NCBI RefSeq assembly: GCF_002008165.1
Contig: NZ_MRDM01000010.1
Coordinates: 58,541 to 122,540 of the forward strand
Direction: 5' to 3'
Source of the DNA: Rhizobium laguerreae
GTDB lineage: Bacteria > Pseudomonadota > Alphaproteobacteria > Rhizobiales > Rhizobiaceae
DNA: 64,000 nt
Shown one piece after another: positions 35,254 to 44,302 of this stretch. The number at the start of each line of letters is the position of its first letter. The stretch's first letter is position 1. The notes below the pieces were generated by a model that saw only the letters and a program-made list of their open reading frames with translations, had not been told where the DNA came from and searched no databases. The translations under genes were made by a program, and so were the position numbers.

Positions 35254-36356
35254 TTCGTCGACGAAACCGGATATTGATGACCCTCGATGCGGTTGGCGGC
35301 GTCTGGCGTTATGCGATGGATCTCGCCGCCGGGTTTCGGTGCCAGGGGATGGAAATCGTCTTTGCAGGCCTCGGACCCGCACCGTCGGCAACGCAGACCG
35401 CAGAGGCGAAAGCGCTGGGACAGCTGGTGTGGCTCGATGCCCCTCTCGACTGGATGGCGGCGAGCAGCGCCGAAATATCAGCCGCGCCCGCCGAAATCTC
35501 CCGGATCGCCAGAGACTATCGCGTCGATCTGCTGCATCTCAACCTGCCGTCCCAGGCCGCCGGCATCGATACGCCGCTGCCCGTTGTCGCGGTTTCCCAT
35601 TCCTGCGTCGTCACGTGGTTTGCCGCGGTGCGCGGGACGCCGGTGCCGCCGGACTGGGTCTGGCAGCGCGAGGCAAACCGTGAGGGCTTCGACCGCGCCG
35701 ATGCGGTACTATCGCCGAGCCTGAGCCATGCGGATGCACTGCAAGCCGCCTACGGTCCACTCTCCCGACTGAAGGTGGTCCACAACGCCAGCCGCGTCGG
35801 ATCCGATCCGCGTCCGAAGAAGATTTTCGTCTTCGCGGCCGGGCGCTGGTGGGACGAGGGCAAAAACGGCGCGGTGCTCGACAGGGCGGCAGCGGCGATG
35901 CCTCTGCCCGTCGTCATGGCAGGTTCTTGCTCAGGTCCCAACGGACAGCGACTGCAGCTCAATGACGCCGACGATCGCGGACCGCTGTCCTATCCGAAGA
36001 CCATCGCCCTGATGCAGCGCGCGCAAATCGTCGTATCGCCATCCGTTTACGAGCCTTTCGGCCTGACCGCCCTGGAGGCGGCGCGATGCGGCGCGGCTCT
36101 GGTGCTGTCCGATATCCCGACCTATCGCGAGTTATGGGACGGATGCGCGCTGTTCTTCGATCCGCATGATCCCCAGTCCCTGGCAGCAGTGTGCATGCGC
36201 CTCAGCGAAGACGAGCAATTGCGCGACGAACTCGTGGTGCGATCGCTGGAGCGCTCGCGAGCCTTCAGTTTGGAACGGCAGGCGGCAGCGGTGCTCGAAA
36301 CCTATGCGCAGCTGCTGAACGACAAATTTACCCCGGTAGCGGCGGAGCAATCATGA
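35250..36356 (+). CDS. GT4-type glycosyltransferase
   Basis: A 368-residue GT-B glycosyltransferase. The N-terminus (RILMTLDAVGGVWRYAMDLA) carries the GGVWRY acceptor-side motif. The C-terminal donor domain has VFAAGRWWDEGKNGAVLDRA and the signature VSPSVYEPFGLTALEAARCG (E..FG..ALEA), then LVLSDIPTYRELW. It has no signal peptide, so is probably cytoplasmic. The ATG at 35250 overlaps the preceding stop (ATGA), and its own stop overlaps the next start. Confidence 0.87.
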   Translation: MIRRRNRILMTLDAVGGVWRYAMDLAAGFRCQGMEIVFAGLGPAPSATQTAEAKALGQLVWLDAPLDWMAASSAEISAAPAEISRIARDYRVDLLHLNLPSQAAGIDTPLPVVAVSHSCVVTWFAAVRGTPVPPDWVWQREANREGFDRADAVLSPSLSHADALQAAYGPLSRLKVVHNASRVGSDPRPKKIFVFAAGRWWDEGKNGAVLDRAAAAMPLPVVMAGSCSGPNGQRLQLNDADDRGPLSYPKTIALMQRAQIVVSPSVYEPFGLTALEAARCGAALVLSDIPTYRELWDGCALFFDPHDPQSLAAVCMRLSEDEQLRDELVVRSLERSRAFSLERQAAAVLETYAQLLNDKFTPVAAEQS

Positions 36357-37483
36357 AATTCCTATTTTACACCCATTCGCTGGTTTCCGACTGGAACCAT
36401 GGCAACGCCCACTTCCTGCGCGGCATCATGCGCGAGCTGAACCGCCGCCATCACGAGGCGCTGGCGCTCGAACCCGAGGAATCCTGGAGCCGCAGCAACC
36501 TGCTCAGCGATCAAGGGCCGAGGGCGGTCGAGAAATTTCACGACCTGTTCCCGCAGCTCCGTTCGCAAATTTACGGACCGCATTTCGATCACGAAGCGGC
36601 GATTGCCGAGGCCGACGTCGTTGTCGTCCACGAATGGACGGAACCGGCGCTGGTGGAACGGATCGGCCGAGCCCGGCGCAGCGGCGCCGATTTCACCCTG
36701 TTGTTCCACGACACACATCACCGGGCCGTGTCGGCAAAAGGCGATATCGCCGGACTGACGCTTGAAGATTATGACGGCGTGCTCGCCTTCGGCGAGACGC
36801 TACGGCAGCGCTATCTGCAGGCCGGTTGGGGCAGATCGGTCTTTACCTGGCATGAGGCGGCCGACGACGCGCTGTTTTATCCGAGGCCGGAGATCGAAAA
36901 GACCGGCGATCTCATCTGGATCGGCAATTGGGGTGACGACGAGCGCTCCACCGAGCTGATGGAATTCCTCGTCCGCCCCGCGCGTGAGCTCCGGTTGAAG
37001 ACGACCGTTCGCGGTGTGCGTTACCCTCAACAGGCGCTCGATGCTCTCGAAGATGCAGACATCGCCTATGGCGGCTGGATCGCCAATGCAGAGGCGCCGC
37101 TCGCTTTCGCAGGCCACAAAGCGACCGTGCATATCCCGCGGCGCCCCTATGTCGAAAACCTCCCCGGCATTCCGACAATCCGTGTCTTCGAAGCGTTGGC
37201 CTGCGGCATCCCGCTGATCTCAGCACCCTGGCACGATGCCGAGGCGCTTTTCAGGCCGGGCAAGGATTATCTCGTCGCCGAGAATGGCCGGGAGATGACG
37301 CGCCTGCTGCGCGAGGTGATGACGGACGATGCTCTCGCGGCTGCGCTGATCACATCGGGTCTCGAGACGATCCGCGCGCGGCATACCTGCCGGCATCGCG
37401 TCGATGAACTCTTCTCGATTCTGGAGCAATGCGGCACGGCGGGCGTCGTCGGGCAGCTGCCAGCCAAGGAGGCTGCCGAATGA
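36353..37483 (+). CDS. CgeB-like glycosyltransferase family protein (1 of 3)
   Basis: A 376-residue protein starting MKFLFYTHSLVSDWNHGNAH. It has a GT-B-like fold with LIWIGNWGDDERSTELMEFL in the middle and a donor-domain signature GIPTIRVFEALACGIPLISA near residue 270, similar to the spore-maturation CgeB/DUF3880 group. The next two genes encode the same architecture with the shared start (F/YG..LVS..W.G.A..YR) and tail motif (TRVFEAAGAG, VRLFEAAACG). These are likely successive transferases for different linkages. Four-base overlaps at both ends. Confidence 0.82.
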   Translation: MKFLFYTHSLVSDWNHGNAHFLRGIMRELNRRHHEALALEPEESWSRSNLLSDQGPRAVEKFHDLFPQLRSQIYGPHFDHEAAIAEADVVVVHEWTEPALVERIGRARRSGADFTLLFHDTHHRAVSAKGDIAGLTLEDYDGVLAFGETLRQRYLQAGWGRSVFTWHEAADDALFYPRPEIEKTGDLIWIGNWGDDERSTELMEFLVRPARELRLKTTVRGVRYPQQALDALEDADIAYGGWIANAEAPLAFAGHKATVHIPRRPYVENLPGIPTIRVFEALACGIPLISAPWHDAEALFRPGKDYLVAENGREMTRLLREVMTDDALAAALITSGLETIRARHTCRHRVDELFSILEQCGTAGVVGQLPAKEAAE

Positions 37484-38568
37484 AAATCGCCTTTTACGGA
37501 TCAAGCCTGGTTTCCGCCTATTGGAACGGTGCCGCTACTTATTATCGCGGCCTGCTGCGCGCTCTGGCGCAGAAGGGCTATGACATCACCTTCTACGAGC
37601 CCGACGTCTACGACCGGCAGAAAAACCGCGATATCGATCCGCCGGAATGGTGCAAGGTCGTCGTCTACCAAGGCACAATCGAGGCGCTGAAGGAGGTGAC
37701 GGCGGCTGCGGCCGAGGCCGATATCGTCGTCAAAGCCAGCGGCGTCGGTTTCGAGGACGATCTCCTGCTGCAGGAAGTTCTTCGCCACGCCAGACAACGG
37801 GCTCTGAAAATCTTTTGGGATGTGGATGCGCCGGCAACGCTCTCAGAGCTGCGGCAGAGCCCTGAGCACCCGCTTCGCAAATCCTTGAGCCGGATAGACC
37901 TCATCCTCACCTATGGCGGCGGCAATCCCGTGGTCGACGCCTATCGCAGCCTCGGTGCAGCCGACTGTGTGCCGATCTATAACGCGCTCGATCCTGAAAC
38001 CCATCATCCGGTGCAGGAAGAGGCGCGGTTCACCGCAGATCTAGTCTTTCTCGGCAATCGTCTGCCCGATCGTGAAGCGCGGGTCGAGCAATTTTTCCTC
38101 GAACCGGCTGCACGCCTGCCGCAGCAAAAGTTTCTGCTCGGCGGGTCCGGCTGGAGTGACAAAGCGTTGTCGTCGAACATCGTTCACATCGGGCATGTCC
38201 CGACCCGCGACCACAACGCTTTCAACGCGACGCCGAAAGCGGTGCTCAATATCTCGCGTGCAAGCATGGCGGAAAATGGCTTTTCGCCGGCAACCCGCGT
38301 TTTCGAAGCGGCCGGCGCAGGCGCCTGCCTGATCACCGACTATTGGCAGGGCATCGACCTGTTTCTCAAGCCCGGCGACGAAATCCTGGTGGCGCGCGAC
38401 GGCCAGGATGTCGCCGATCTTTTGGCCGGTCTGACATGGCAGCAGGCCAGGGCGATCGGACAGCGGGCGCTGAGACGCGTGCTTGCCGAACATACCTATA
38501 GCAATCGCGCCGAGACCGCCAATGCCATCTTCCGCGCCCGGGCCACGCGAGCGGAGGCTGCCGAATGA
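37480..38568 (+). CDS. CgeB-like glycosyltransferase family protein (2 of 3)
   Basis: A 362-residue paralogue of its two neighbours. It starts MKIAFYGSSLVSAYWNGAAT. It has KIFWDVDAPATLSELRQSPE (conserved D.D.P motif), TADLVFLGNRLPDREARVEQ and SPATRVFEAAGAGACLITDY. The DVDAP segment matches DIDTP in copy 3, a likely substrate-binding loop. No membrane segment. Four-base overlaps couple it on both sides. Confidence 0.82.
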   Translation: MKIAFYGSSLVSAYWNGAATYYRGLLRALAQKGYDITFYEPDVYDRQKNRDIDPPEWCKVVVYQGTIEALKEVTAAAAEADIVVKASGVGFEDDLLLQEVLRHARQRALKIFWDVDAPATLSELRQSPEHPLRKSLSRIDLILTYGGGNPVVDAYRSLGAADCVPIYNALDPETHHPVQEEARFTADLVFLGNRLPDREARVEQFFLEPAARLPQQKFLLGGSGWSDKALSSNIVHIGHVPTRDHNAFNATPKAVLNISRASMAENGFSPATRVFEAAGAGACLITDYWQGIDLFLKPGDEILVARDGQDVADLLAGLTWQQARAIGQRALRRVLAEHTYSNRAETANAIFRARATRAEAAE

Positions 38569-39683
38569 CCGGTCCGCTCGATATCGTCATCCTCGGCCTC
38601 TCCTTGTCGTCGTCCTGGGGCAACGGTCACGCAACGACCTATCGCGCCCTCATCGGCGGCTTGCACGCTGAGGGGCACCGGGTGCTGTTCCTGGAGCGCG
38701 ACGTGCCCTGGTATGCAGCGCATCGAGATCTTCCGGATCCCGGCTTCTGCCAGCTCGTCCACTACAGCGACATCGATGAGATGATCGAAAACCATGCCGA
38801 TCGGATCAAGGCGGCGGACGCCGTGATCATAGGGTCATATGTCCCATCCGGCGTCACCGTTATCGACAGGATCGCCGCCCTTAAGCCACGACGGCTGTGC
38901 TTTTACGACATCGACACCCCGGTCACACTGGCGAAACTCGACCGTGGCGACGAGGAATATCTGGCGCGCCGACAGCTTGCGACCTTCGACGCCTGCTTCT
39001 CGTTTTCGGGCGGAGAGGTGTTGGCGCGGCTCGAACGTCGATACGGCGCGCGCAAGGCGATCGCTCTCTACTGCTCCGTCGATGCGAGCCGATATCAGGC
39101 AACGGGCGAGCCGTTCCGCTGGGATTTCGGCTATCTCGGCACCTACAGTTCCGACCGGCAGCCAACGCTGGAGCGGTTGCTGGTCGAGCCTGCCAGGCAG
39201 CTGCCGCATCTGAGCTTCGTAGTTGCCGGTCCTCAATATCCCGGGGATATCGACTGGCCGGCAAATGTCGAGCGGATCGAGCACCTGCCACCTGCCGATC
39301 ATCCGAGCTTCTACAGCCGGCAGCGTTTTACGCTCAACGTCACGCGAAGCGACATGATTGCCGCGGGCTGGTCACCGAGCGTGCGGCTGTTCGAGGCCGC
39401 TGCCTGCGGCACGCCGATCATCAGCGACGACTGGCGCGGGCTGGAAGAACTCTTTGCCGACGGTCAGGCGATCATCATCGCCAAAGGATCGGATCATGTG
39501 ATCGACGCCCTGACGAAAATCTCTCCCGAGGGGCGTCGCGCGCTGGCATCGGCCGCCAGGGCGACGGTGCTTGAGCGCCATACCGGCGAGGTGCGGGCTC
39601 GTGAACTCGCCGCCGCCTTGCGAGAACTGCCAGAAGATGGGGTGAACGACAGTCGCCCCCAGCCTCAATCCATTTCAGCCTAG
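38565..39683 (+). CDS. CgeB-like glycosyltransferase family protein (3 of 3)
   Basis: A 372-residue paralogue starting MTGPLDIVILGLSLSSSWGN. It has RLCFYDIDTPVTLAKLDRGD, FRWDFGYLGTYSSDRQPTLE and the donor-domain segment SPSVRLFEAAACGTPIISDD. It overlaps the preceding gene by four bases. The following gene is separated by only seven bases, ending the chain of overlaps. Confidence 0.82.
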   Translation: MTGPLDIVILGLSLSSSWGNGHATTYRALIGGLHAEGHRVLFLERDVPWYAAHRDLPDPGFCQLVHYSDIDEMIENHADRIKAADAVIIGSYVPSGVTVIDRIAALKPRRLCFYDIDTPVTLAKLDRGDEEYLARRQLATFDACFSFSGGEVLARLERRYGARKAIALYCSVDASRYQATGEPFRWDFGYLGTYSSDRQPTLERLLVEPARQLPHLSFVVAGPQYPGDIDWPANVERIEHLPPADHPSFYSRQRFTLNVTRSDMIAAGWSPSVRLFEAAACGTPIISDDWRGLEELFADGQAIIIAKGSDHVIDALTKISPEGRRALASAARATVLERHTGEVRARELAAALRELPEDGVNDSRPQPQSISA

Positions 39684-39690
39684 GAGACGC

Positions 39691-40749
39691 ATGATGCTGC
39701 AGAGGACGCGAAACGGAAGAGTGAAGACTGTGCTTGTCGCCGGAGGAGCCGGTTTCGTCGGTTCGCATTTATGCGATGCGCTGCTGGCCCGCGGCGACCG
39801 GGTGATCTGTGTCGACAGCTATATCACCGGATCGGAGGACAATGTCCGGCCGTTGATCAACCATCCGAAGTTCCGTTTGATCGAAAAGGACATCTGCCAT
39901 CTCTTCAGCCTCGAAGAGCCTTTGGACCAGATCTACAACCTCGCCTGTGCGGCATCTCCCCCACAATATCAGGCAGACCCGGTGCATACGATGATGACCT
40001 GCGTTGCCGGCACCGGCAATCTGCTTTCGTTGGCCGAACAGCATCGCGCCTCGCTCCTGCAGGCGTCGACGAGCGAGGTCTATGGCGATCCGGTCGAGCA
40101 TCCGCAGACGGAGGACTACCGCGGCAATGTCAGCTGCACAGGTCCGCGCGCCTGTTACGACGAAGGCAAGCGGGCGGCGGAAGCGCTTTGCTTCGATATG
40201 CTGCGGGCCGGCAAGGTGGACGCACGTGTTGCCCGCATCTTCAACACCTATGGGCCGCGTATGCAGCCGAGCGACGGGCGGATCATCTCCAATCTGCTGG
40301 TGCAAGCCATATCAGGCGCGCCGCTGACGATTTTTGGAAGCGGCGACCAGACGCGTTCCTTCTGCTTCGTCAGCGACCTCGTCGCAGGATTGATAGCGCT
40401 GATGGATGTCGATCCCAATCCGGGCGTCCCGGTCAATCTCGGCAATCCCGGCGAATTCACGATCAACCAGCTGGTCGACATGGTGCTGGCCATGATGCCG
40501 TCGACATCGGTCGTCGTCCACAGGCCGCTGCCGCAAGACGACCCGCAGCGCAGACGGCCCGACATTTCGCGGGCAAAAGACCTTCTCGGCTGGCAGCCGA
40601 CGATCCCGCTTGCCGAAGGTCTGCGCCTGACCGCCGATTGGTTCATCGCCGCGGCCCGTCCTGACGGCGGCTTCGACGGCGCGAAGGTCACGCGGCGCTC
40701 GAACTGGAGGCAAGGTGCAAAAGCCGGACGCACTGCGATCGGCGTCTGA
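39691..40749 (+). CDS. UDP-glucuronate decarboxylase (UDP-xylose synthase)-like SDR
   Basis: A 352-residue extended SDR. The cofactor motif is VLVAGGAGFVGSHLCDALLA (residues ~13-32). The UXS-type signatures are IYNLACAASPPQYQADPVHT, the catalytic ACYDEGKRAAEAL (YxxxK) and ARIFNTYGPRMQPSDGRIIS. These match UDP-xylose synthases well, predicting conversion of UDP-glucuronate to UDP-xylose. It follows AGGAG seven bases past the last glycosyltransferase. An ATG one codon later is equally possible. Confidence 0.88.
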   Translation: MMLQRTRNGRVKTVLVAGGAGFVGSHLCDALLARGDRVICVDSYITGSEDNVRPLINHPKFRLIEKDICHLFSLEEPLDQIYNLACAASPPQYQADPVHTMMTCVAGTGNLLSLAEQHRASLLQASTSEVYGDPVEHPQTEDYRGNVSCTGPRACYDEGKRAAEALCFDMLRAGKVDARVARIFNTYGPRMQPSDGRIISNLLVQAISGAPLTIFGSGDQTRSFCFVSDLVAGLIALMDVDPNPGVPVNLGNPGEFTINQLVDMVLAMMPSTSVVVHRPLPQDDPQRRRPDISRAKDLLGWQPTIPLAEGLRLTADWFIAAARPDGGFDGAKVTRRSNWRQGAKAGRTAIGV

Positions 40750-40781
40750 CATGTGAGCGATGAACGACGAAGGAGAGCCAG

Positions 40782-41543
40782 ATGGATGCAGCACAGCCGA
40801 CAAGGGATCAGGACCTGCAAAAGCGGATTCAGGAACTCGAGCCGTGGTTTCAGAATTTGAACATCGGCGGCCACATGACAGCGGCCGATCATTTCCTCGG
40901 AGACTATCCCACCTTCAAGTGGAAAGGGTTTCAGCATGTGCTGCCGGCCGATCTCAGCGGCCTCAGCGTGCTCGACGTCGGCTGCAACGCCGGCTTCTAT
41001 GCCCTTGAGATGAAACGCCGCAACGCCGCCCATGTCGTCGGCATCGATTCCGACCCGCGCTACCTGGCGCAGGCCCGCTTCGCGGCGGAACAATTGCAAG
41101 CCGAAATCGAGTTCCGGCAGATGTCGGTCTATGACGTCGCTCGACTAGGCGAGAAATTCGATCTGGTGATCTTCATGGGCGTGCTCTATCACCTGCGCCA
41201 CCCCCTGCTGGCGCTGGATCTTCTTTATGAACACGCTGTCGGCGACATGATGCTGTTCCAGTGCCTCCAGCGCGGCGACGAGCGCATTCCCGACCTCAGG
41301 GAAGATTACGACTTTTCCGAATGGAGCATCTTCGACCAGCCGGAATATCCGAAGCTTTTCTTTGTCGAGGAACGCTACGCGTCCGATCCGACAAACTGGT
41401 TCATTCCCAACCAGGCGGCGGTCGAGGCGATGCTGCGCAGCGCCGGCTTTCGAATCGACGATCATCCGGAACGCGAGGTCTATCTGTGCCGACGAGGCCA
41501 ACGCCATTATGCAGTTGAGCCGCCGCCGGCAGCTAAGACCTAA
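40782..41543 (+). CDS. SAM-dependent methyltransferase
   Basis: A 253-residue class I methyltransferase. The head (PWFQNLNIGGHMTAADHFLG, then FKWKGFQHVLPADLSGL) resembles the CmoB layout. Motif I is VLDVGCNAGFYALEM (~residues 64-78), followed by VVGIDSDPRYLAQARFAA and LVIFMGVLYHLRHPLLALDL. I recall a TIGR family of methyltransferases associated with glycosyl gene clusters that looks like this; unchecked. Last gene of the operon (32 bases after the UXS-like gene), so the product sugar is probably methylated. Confidence 0.85.
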   Translation: MDAAQPTRDQDLQKRIQELEPWFQNLNIGGHMTAADHFLGDYPTFKWKGFQHVLPADLSGLSVLDVGCNAGFYALEMKRRNAAHVVGIDSDPRYLAQARFAAEQLQAEIEFRQMSVYDVARLGEKFDLVIFMGVLYHLRHPLLALDLLYEHAVGDMMLFQCLQRGDERIPDLREDYDFSEWSIFDQPEYPKLFFVEERYASDPTNWFIPNQAAVEAMLRSAGFRIDDHPEREVYLCRRGQRHYAVEPPPAAKT

Positions 41544-41587
41544 AGACTATCGCTTCTGCGGATCGCCACTGCGACAAAGAATGGATT

Positions 41588-42985
41588 TCAATGAGGCGGA
41601 AAGCCTGCCGCAGCATGCGGCGCACCGGCTCCAACCCGCTGCCTGCTTAGCCGTAGCCGAATATCGAAGTGGTTGAGGGTGCCGGGCAGGTCGCCGACTG
41701 TCAGAGACGGTTGAAGCAGCGTGATATCTGCCTGCGACAACAGCGCGCCGATGGCGAAGCTTGCAATCGCCGGTACGAGATTGTGGGCTGGACAAATGGC
41801 AGCACCAGCGCTGAAAGGTACGAATCCGACTGTCGGCAAGGTGTCGTTGGGCCCCCAGATACTTGGTTCCATCCGGTTTGCATAAGCCAGCTCGGGATCA
41901 CGGTGAAAGAAGGGCGCGAAGATGATGACGCCCGTGCCGCGCGCCACGGTCCTGTCGCCGGATCTGATATCCTCGGTCAGCTCTCTGAGAATGACGGGTG
42001 TCGTCGGCCAGAGACGCAGAGCCTCGAGCAGGCAATTGCGTGTGAAGGGACGCTCAAGTTCGGGATCTTTAACCTCGTCAACGGCTTTGGCCCAGTAGCT
42101 CGGATGGCAAGCAAGCAGCGCAAGCGTCCGGAAAACAGCAATCCCGCCGGCGTCGAAGGCAAACAGCCATTGGGCCACCTGGCTTTCCAAATCGAAATCG
42201 CTGCCTTTCGGCAGCCGACCAATCAGGCTGCCCTCCTCCGGCTGGCGCAGATATTGACCCAGCTGCTGCTGAAACTGCCGAAGCTTGTGCCGATCGATGG
42301 AAGCTGCAAAAGCCCAATTCGCCCGGCTTCGAAGGTCGTTCAAGGTCTTCGTCAAAGTGACGTCGTTGCGCGCGCGATCGCCGAGTACGGTGCGGCGGAC
42401 AATCCGGAACCAGGCTAGCGAGAACGCAGACCAATCGAGTTCGTTCGGCCCGCCGGAACCGATGCCGTCCAAAATCTCCAGGAGTTCGGAATCGACGATC
42501 GTCTTGAAGCGGGCCGAAGAGGGATGCAGCCGGTCCGCGCTTGCCAAAGCGTGTTCATGGATCGGCCGAAGCTCGGCCCGCCGCGAGGCAGGTGAGATCA
42601 GCACGTTTTTCGGTTCGAAATGCGCAAGAGCGGCGCGTTTCTCCCAGGTTGCCGTGGCAAATGGCTGGGGTGAACACTCGAGCACCGTCGAGACGTCGGC
42701 AGGGTCGAGCACCAGCAACTGCGGCCGGAACGGGATAGGCAACAGCAGAGGCGCCCTGCCATATTTCTTCACCAGCCGCTGCATCTGCCTGACAGCACCG
42801 GTGTCCAGATCCTGCCGCTGTGCCAGGCGTTCCATGATCGGGCGGCGAATGATGACACCTTTGGCAGCCGTCGGAACCATGACAGCCGCAACCACACGCA
42901 ATGTGTCGATCCAGCTGGCACGATTTATCCGGACGAAGCCAGTGGCTCTTGCGTTCGAAAAGACGGCTTGGTTGCGAGAATTCAT
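41588..42985 (-). CDS. Cytochrome P450
   Basis: A 465-residue P450. The I-helix region is FAFDAGGIAVFRTLALLACH, the ExxR motif is in CLLEALRLWPTTPVILREL, and the heme loop is VPFSAGAAICPAHNLVPAIA with the ligand C398. The start MNSRNQAVFSNARATGFVRI at 42985 is chosen because upstream codons are shadow of the divergent gene. An N-terminal hydrophobic stretch (LRVVAAVMVPTAAK) could associate with membrane. An exact EcfG-type promoter lies at 43035-43059. The substrate is unknown, and no ferredoxin gene is adjacent. Confidence 0.9.
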   Translation of the reverse strand: MNSRNQAVFSNARATGFVRINRASWIDTLRVVAAVMVPTAAKGVIIRRPIMERLAQRQDLDTGAVRQMQRLVKKYGRAPLLLPIPFRPQLLVLDPADVSTVLECSPQPFATATWEKRAALAHFEPKNVLISPASRRAELRPIHEHALASADRLHPSSARFKTIVDSELLEILDGIGSGGPNELDWSAFSLAWFRIVRRTVLGDRARNDVTLTKTLNDLRSRANWAFAASIDRHKLRQFQQQLGQYLRQPEEGSLIGRLPKGSDFDLESQVAQWLFAFDAGGIAVFRTLALLACHPSYWAKAVDEVKDPELERPFTRNCLLEALRLWPTTPVILRELTEDIRSGDRTVARGTGVIIFAPFFHRDPELAYANRMEPSIWGPNDTLPTVGFVPFSAGAAICPAHNLVPAIASFAIGALLSQADITLLQPSLTVGDLPGTLNHFDIRLRLSRQRVGAGAPHAAAGFPPH

Positions 42986-43034
42986 GATCCCAAAGCCCCT
43001 TGCTGCATGGGATATCCGATCAGCTTTATTTCCG

Positions 43035-43059
43035 AACCGGGACAACGGCCGATTGTTCC
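43035..43059 (-). promoter_or_regulatory. EcfG-type promoter for the cytochrome P450
   Basis: Minus strand GGAAC-N17-GTT (plus-strand AAC 43035-43037, GTTCC 43055-43059), 49 bases before the ATG at 42985. Confidence 0.8.
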
Positions 43060-43104
43060 GGCCTGAACACAGATCCTCGATAGACGATGCAACTTGGAGG
43101 CAGC

Positions 43105-43129
43105 GGAACAGAAGCCGGCTCACCGCGTT
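43105..43129 (+). promoter_or_regulatory. EcfG-type promoter for the flavodoxin-fold reductase
   Basis: GGAAC (43105-43109), 17 bases, GTT (43127-43129), 30 bases before the ATG at 43160. Divergent pair with 43035-43059. Confidence 0.8.
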
Positions 43130-43159
43130 GTGTCGAGCGCATAGATGCGTGGAGGTCCC

Positions 43160-44260
43160 ATGCCTGACGAACCAGCCGCAACCGAACCTGACCTTGAACC
43201 GCGAAAAGGCAGCCCGAGCCCTCGCCTCGACGAGCGCGAATTCAAGGAGCGTTTCCTGAGCCAGTTCAAGGATCAAGTGTACGAAACCCTGGAAGACGAA
43301 CTCGGCAAAGTCGCCGCGGCTGCTTGGGATGCTTACGCCCATTCGCGAAAGAGCCCGATAACCAGAAAGGCCGGACCAGAATTTGCCGACCCGGACTATG
43401 ATCTTGGCGTCGACTGGCTCGCGGCGAGAGATCAAATCCGCGCTGCGCAAGCGCGCTTCGAGGAAAAGAACGCGCCGTCGCGCGTCCTCCTCATCAACGG
43501 TTCGTCGCGAAGTGAACATAGCTGTCCGGGCGAGCTTTCGAAAAGTTTTCGGATGGTCGAAATCGCCAAGGAGGTGTTTGCCGCCGCCGGCGTCATCGTC
43601 ACCGTCCTCGACCTCAGTCGCATCGCGTCCGAGTATGGCCGACAGATTCACCCATGCAAGGCGTGCTTCTCGACATCGGCCGCACTCTGTCATTGGCCGT
43701 GCTCCTGCTATCCGAACTATTCGCTCGGACAGATCCACGATTGGATGAACGACATCTATCCGATGTGGGTCGAGGCCCATGGCATCATGATCGTCAGCCC
43801 GGTGAACTGGTACCAGACGCCCTCGCCGCTGAAACTGATGATCGACCGGCTTGTCTGCGCCGACGGCGGCAATCCGGATCCGACGAGCACGCATGGCAAA
43901 CATGCCAAGGAGGCCAAGGAGCTCGAGATGCGGGGATGGGGCTATCCGCGCCATCTTTCCGGCCGCCTGTTTTCAGTCGTCGTCCACGGCGATACCGAAG
44001 GGGTCGAGAATGTCCGGCGCAGCGTCTCCAATTGGCTGACGTCGATGGACCTCATCCCGGCCGGAGCCTCGGCCGAGGTTGAACGTTACATCGGTTATTG
44101 GGAGCCCTACGCCACCAGCCACAATGCTTTTGAAAGAGACAAAGCCTTTCAGGAGGAGGTGCGCAATGCCGCTCGAACGCTTTTGGAGGGCATCACGTTA
44201 CGCCGCGACGGCAAGATGGTGGCGGCCGGAAGACGATTGAAGCAGCCGCGTGAGAAGTAG
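43160..44260 (+). CDS. NADPH-dependent FMN reductase-like flavodoxin-fold protein
   Basis: A 366-residue protein, longer than typical FMN reductases. Residues ~1-105 are a charged helical extension. Residues ~106-320 have the flavodoxin fold with RVLLINGSSRSEHSCPGELS (FMN phosphate loop) and IMIVSPVNWYQTPSPLKLMI (isoalloxazine loop). A cysteine-rich insertion CKACFSTSAALCHWPCSCYP near residue 180 is notable and could bind metal or a cluster. The start at 43160 (MPDEPAATEPDLEP) is preceded by GTGGAGGT. It is divergent from the P450 with matching EcfG-type promoters; a redox partnership is possible but unproven. Confidence 0.83.
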   Translation: MPDEPAATEPDLEPRKGSPSPRLDEREFKERFLSQFKDQVYETLEDELGKVAAAAWDAYAHSRKSPITRKAGPEFADPDYDLGVDWLAARDQIRAAQARFEEKNAPSRVLLINGSSRSEHSCPGELSKSFRMVEIAKEVFAAAGVIVTVLDLSRIASEYGRQIHPCKACFSTSAALCHWPCSCYPNYSLGQIHDWMNDIYPMWVEAHGIMIVSPVNWYQTPSPLKLMIDRLVCADGGNPDPTSTHGKHAKEAKELEMRGWGYPRHLSGRLFSVVVHGDTEGVENVRRSVSNWLTSMDLIPAGASAEVERYIGYWEPYATSHNAFERDKAFQEEVRNAARTLLEGITLRRDGKMVAAGRRLKQPREK

Positions 44261-44302
44261 ACGGGATTGCCGATCTCGTCTGGATCGACGCGTCAGGGTA
44301 AT

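Noticed and set aside
41588..43954. 788-codon frame suggesting an N-terminal extension of the P450
   Set aside because: The extra 320 codons are antisense to the flavodoxin-fold gene and cross its promoter; the P450 start at 42985 is sufficient.
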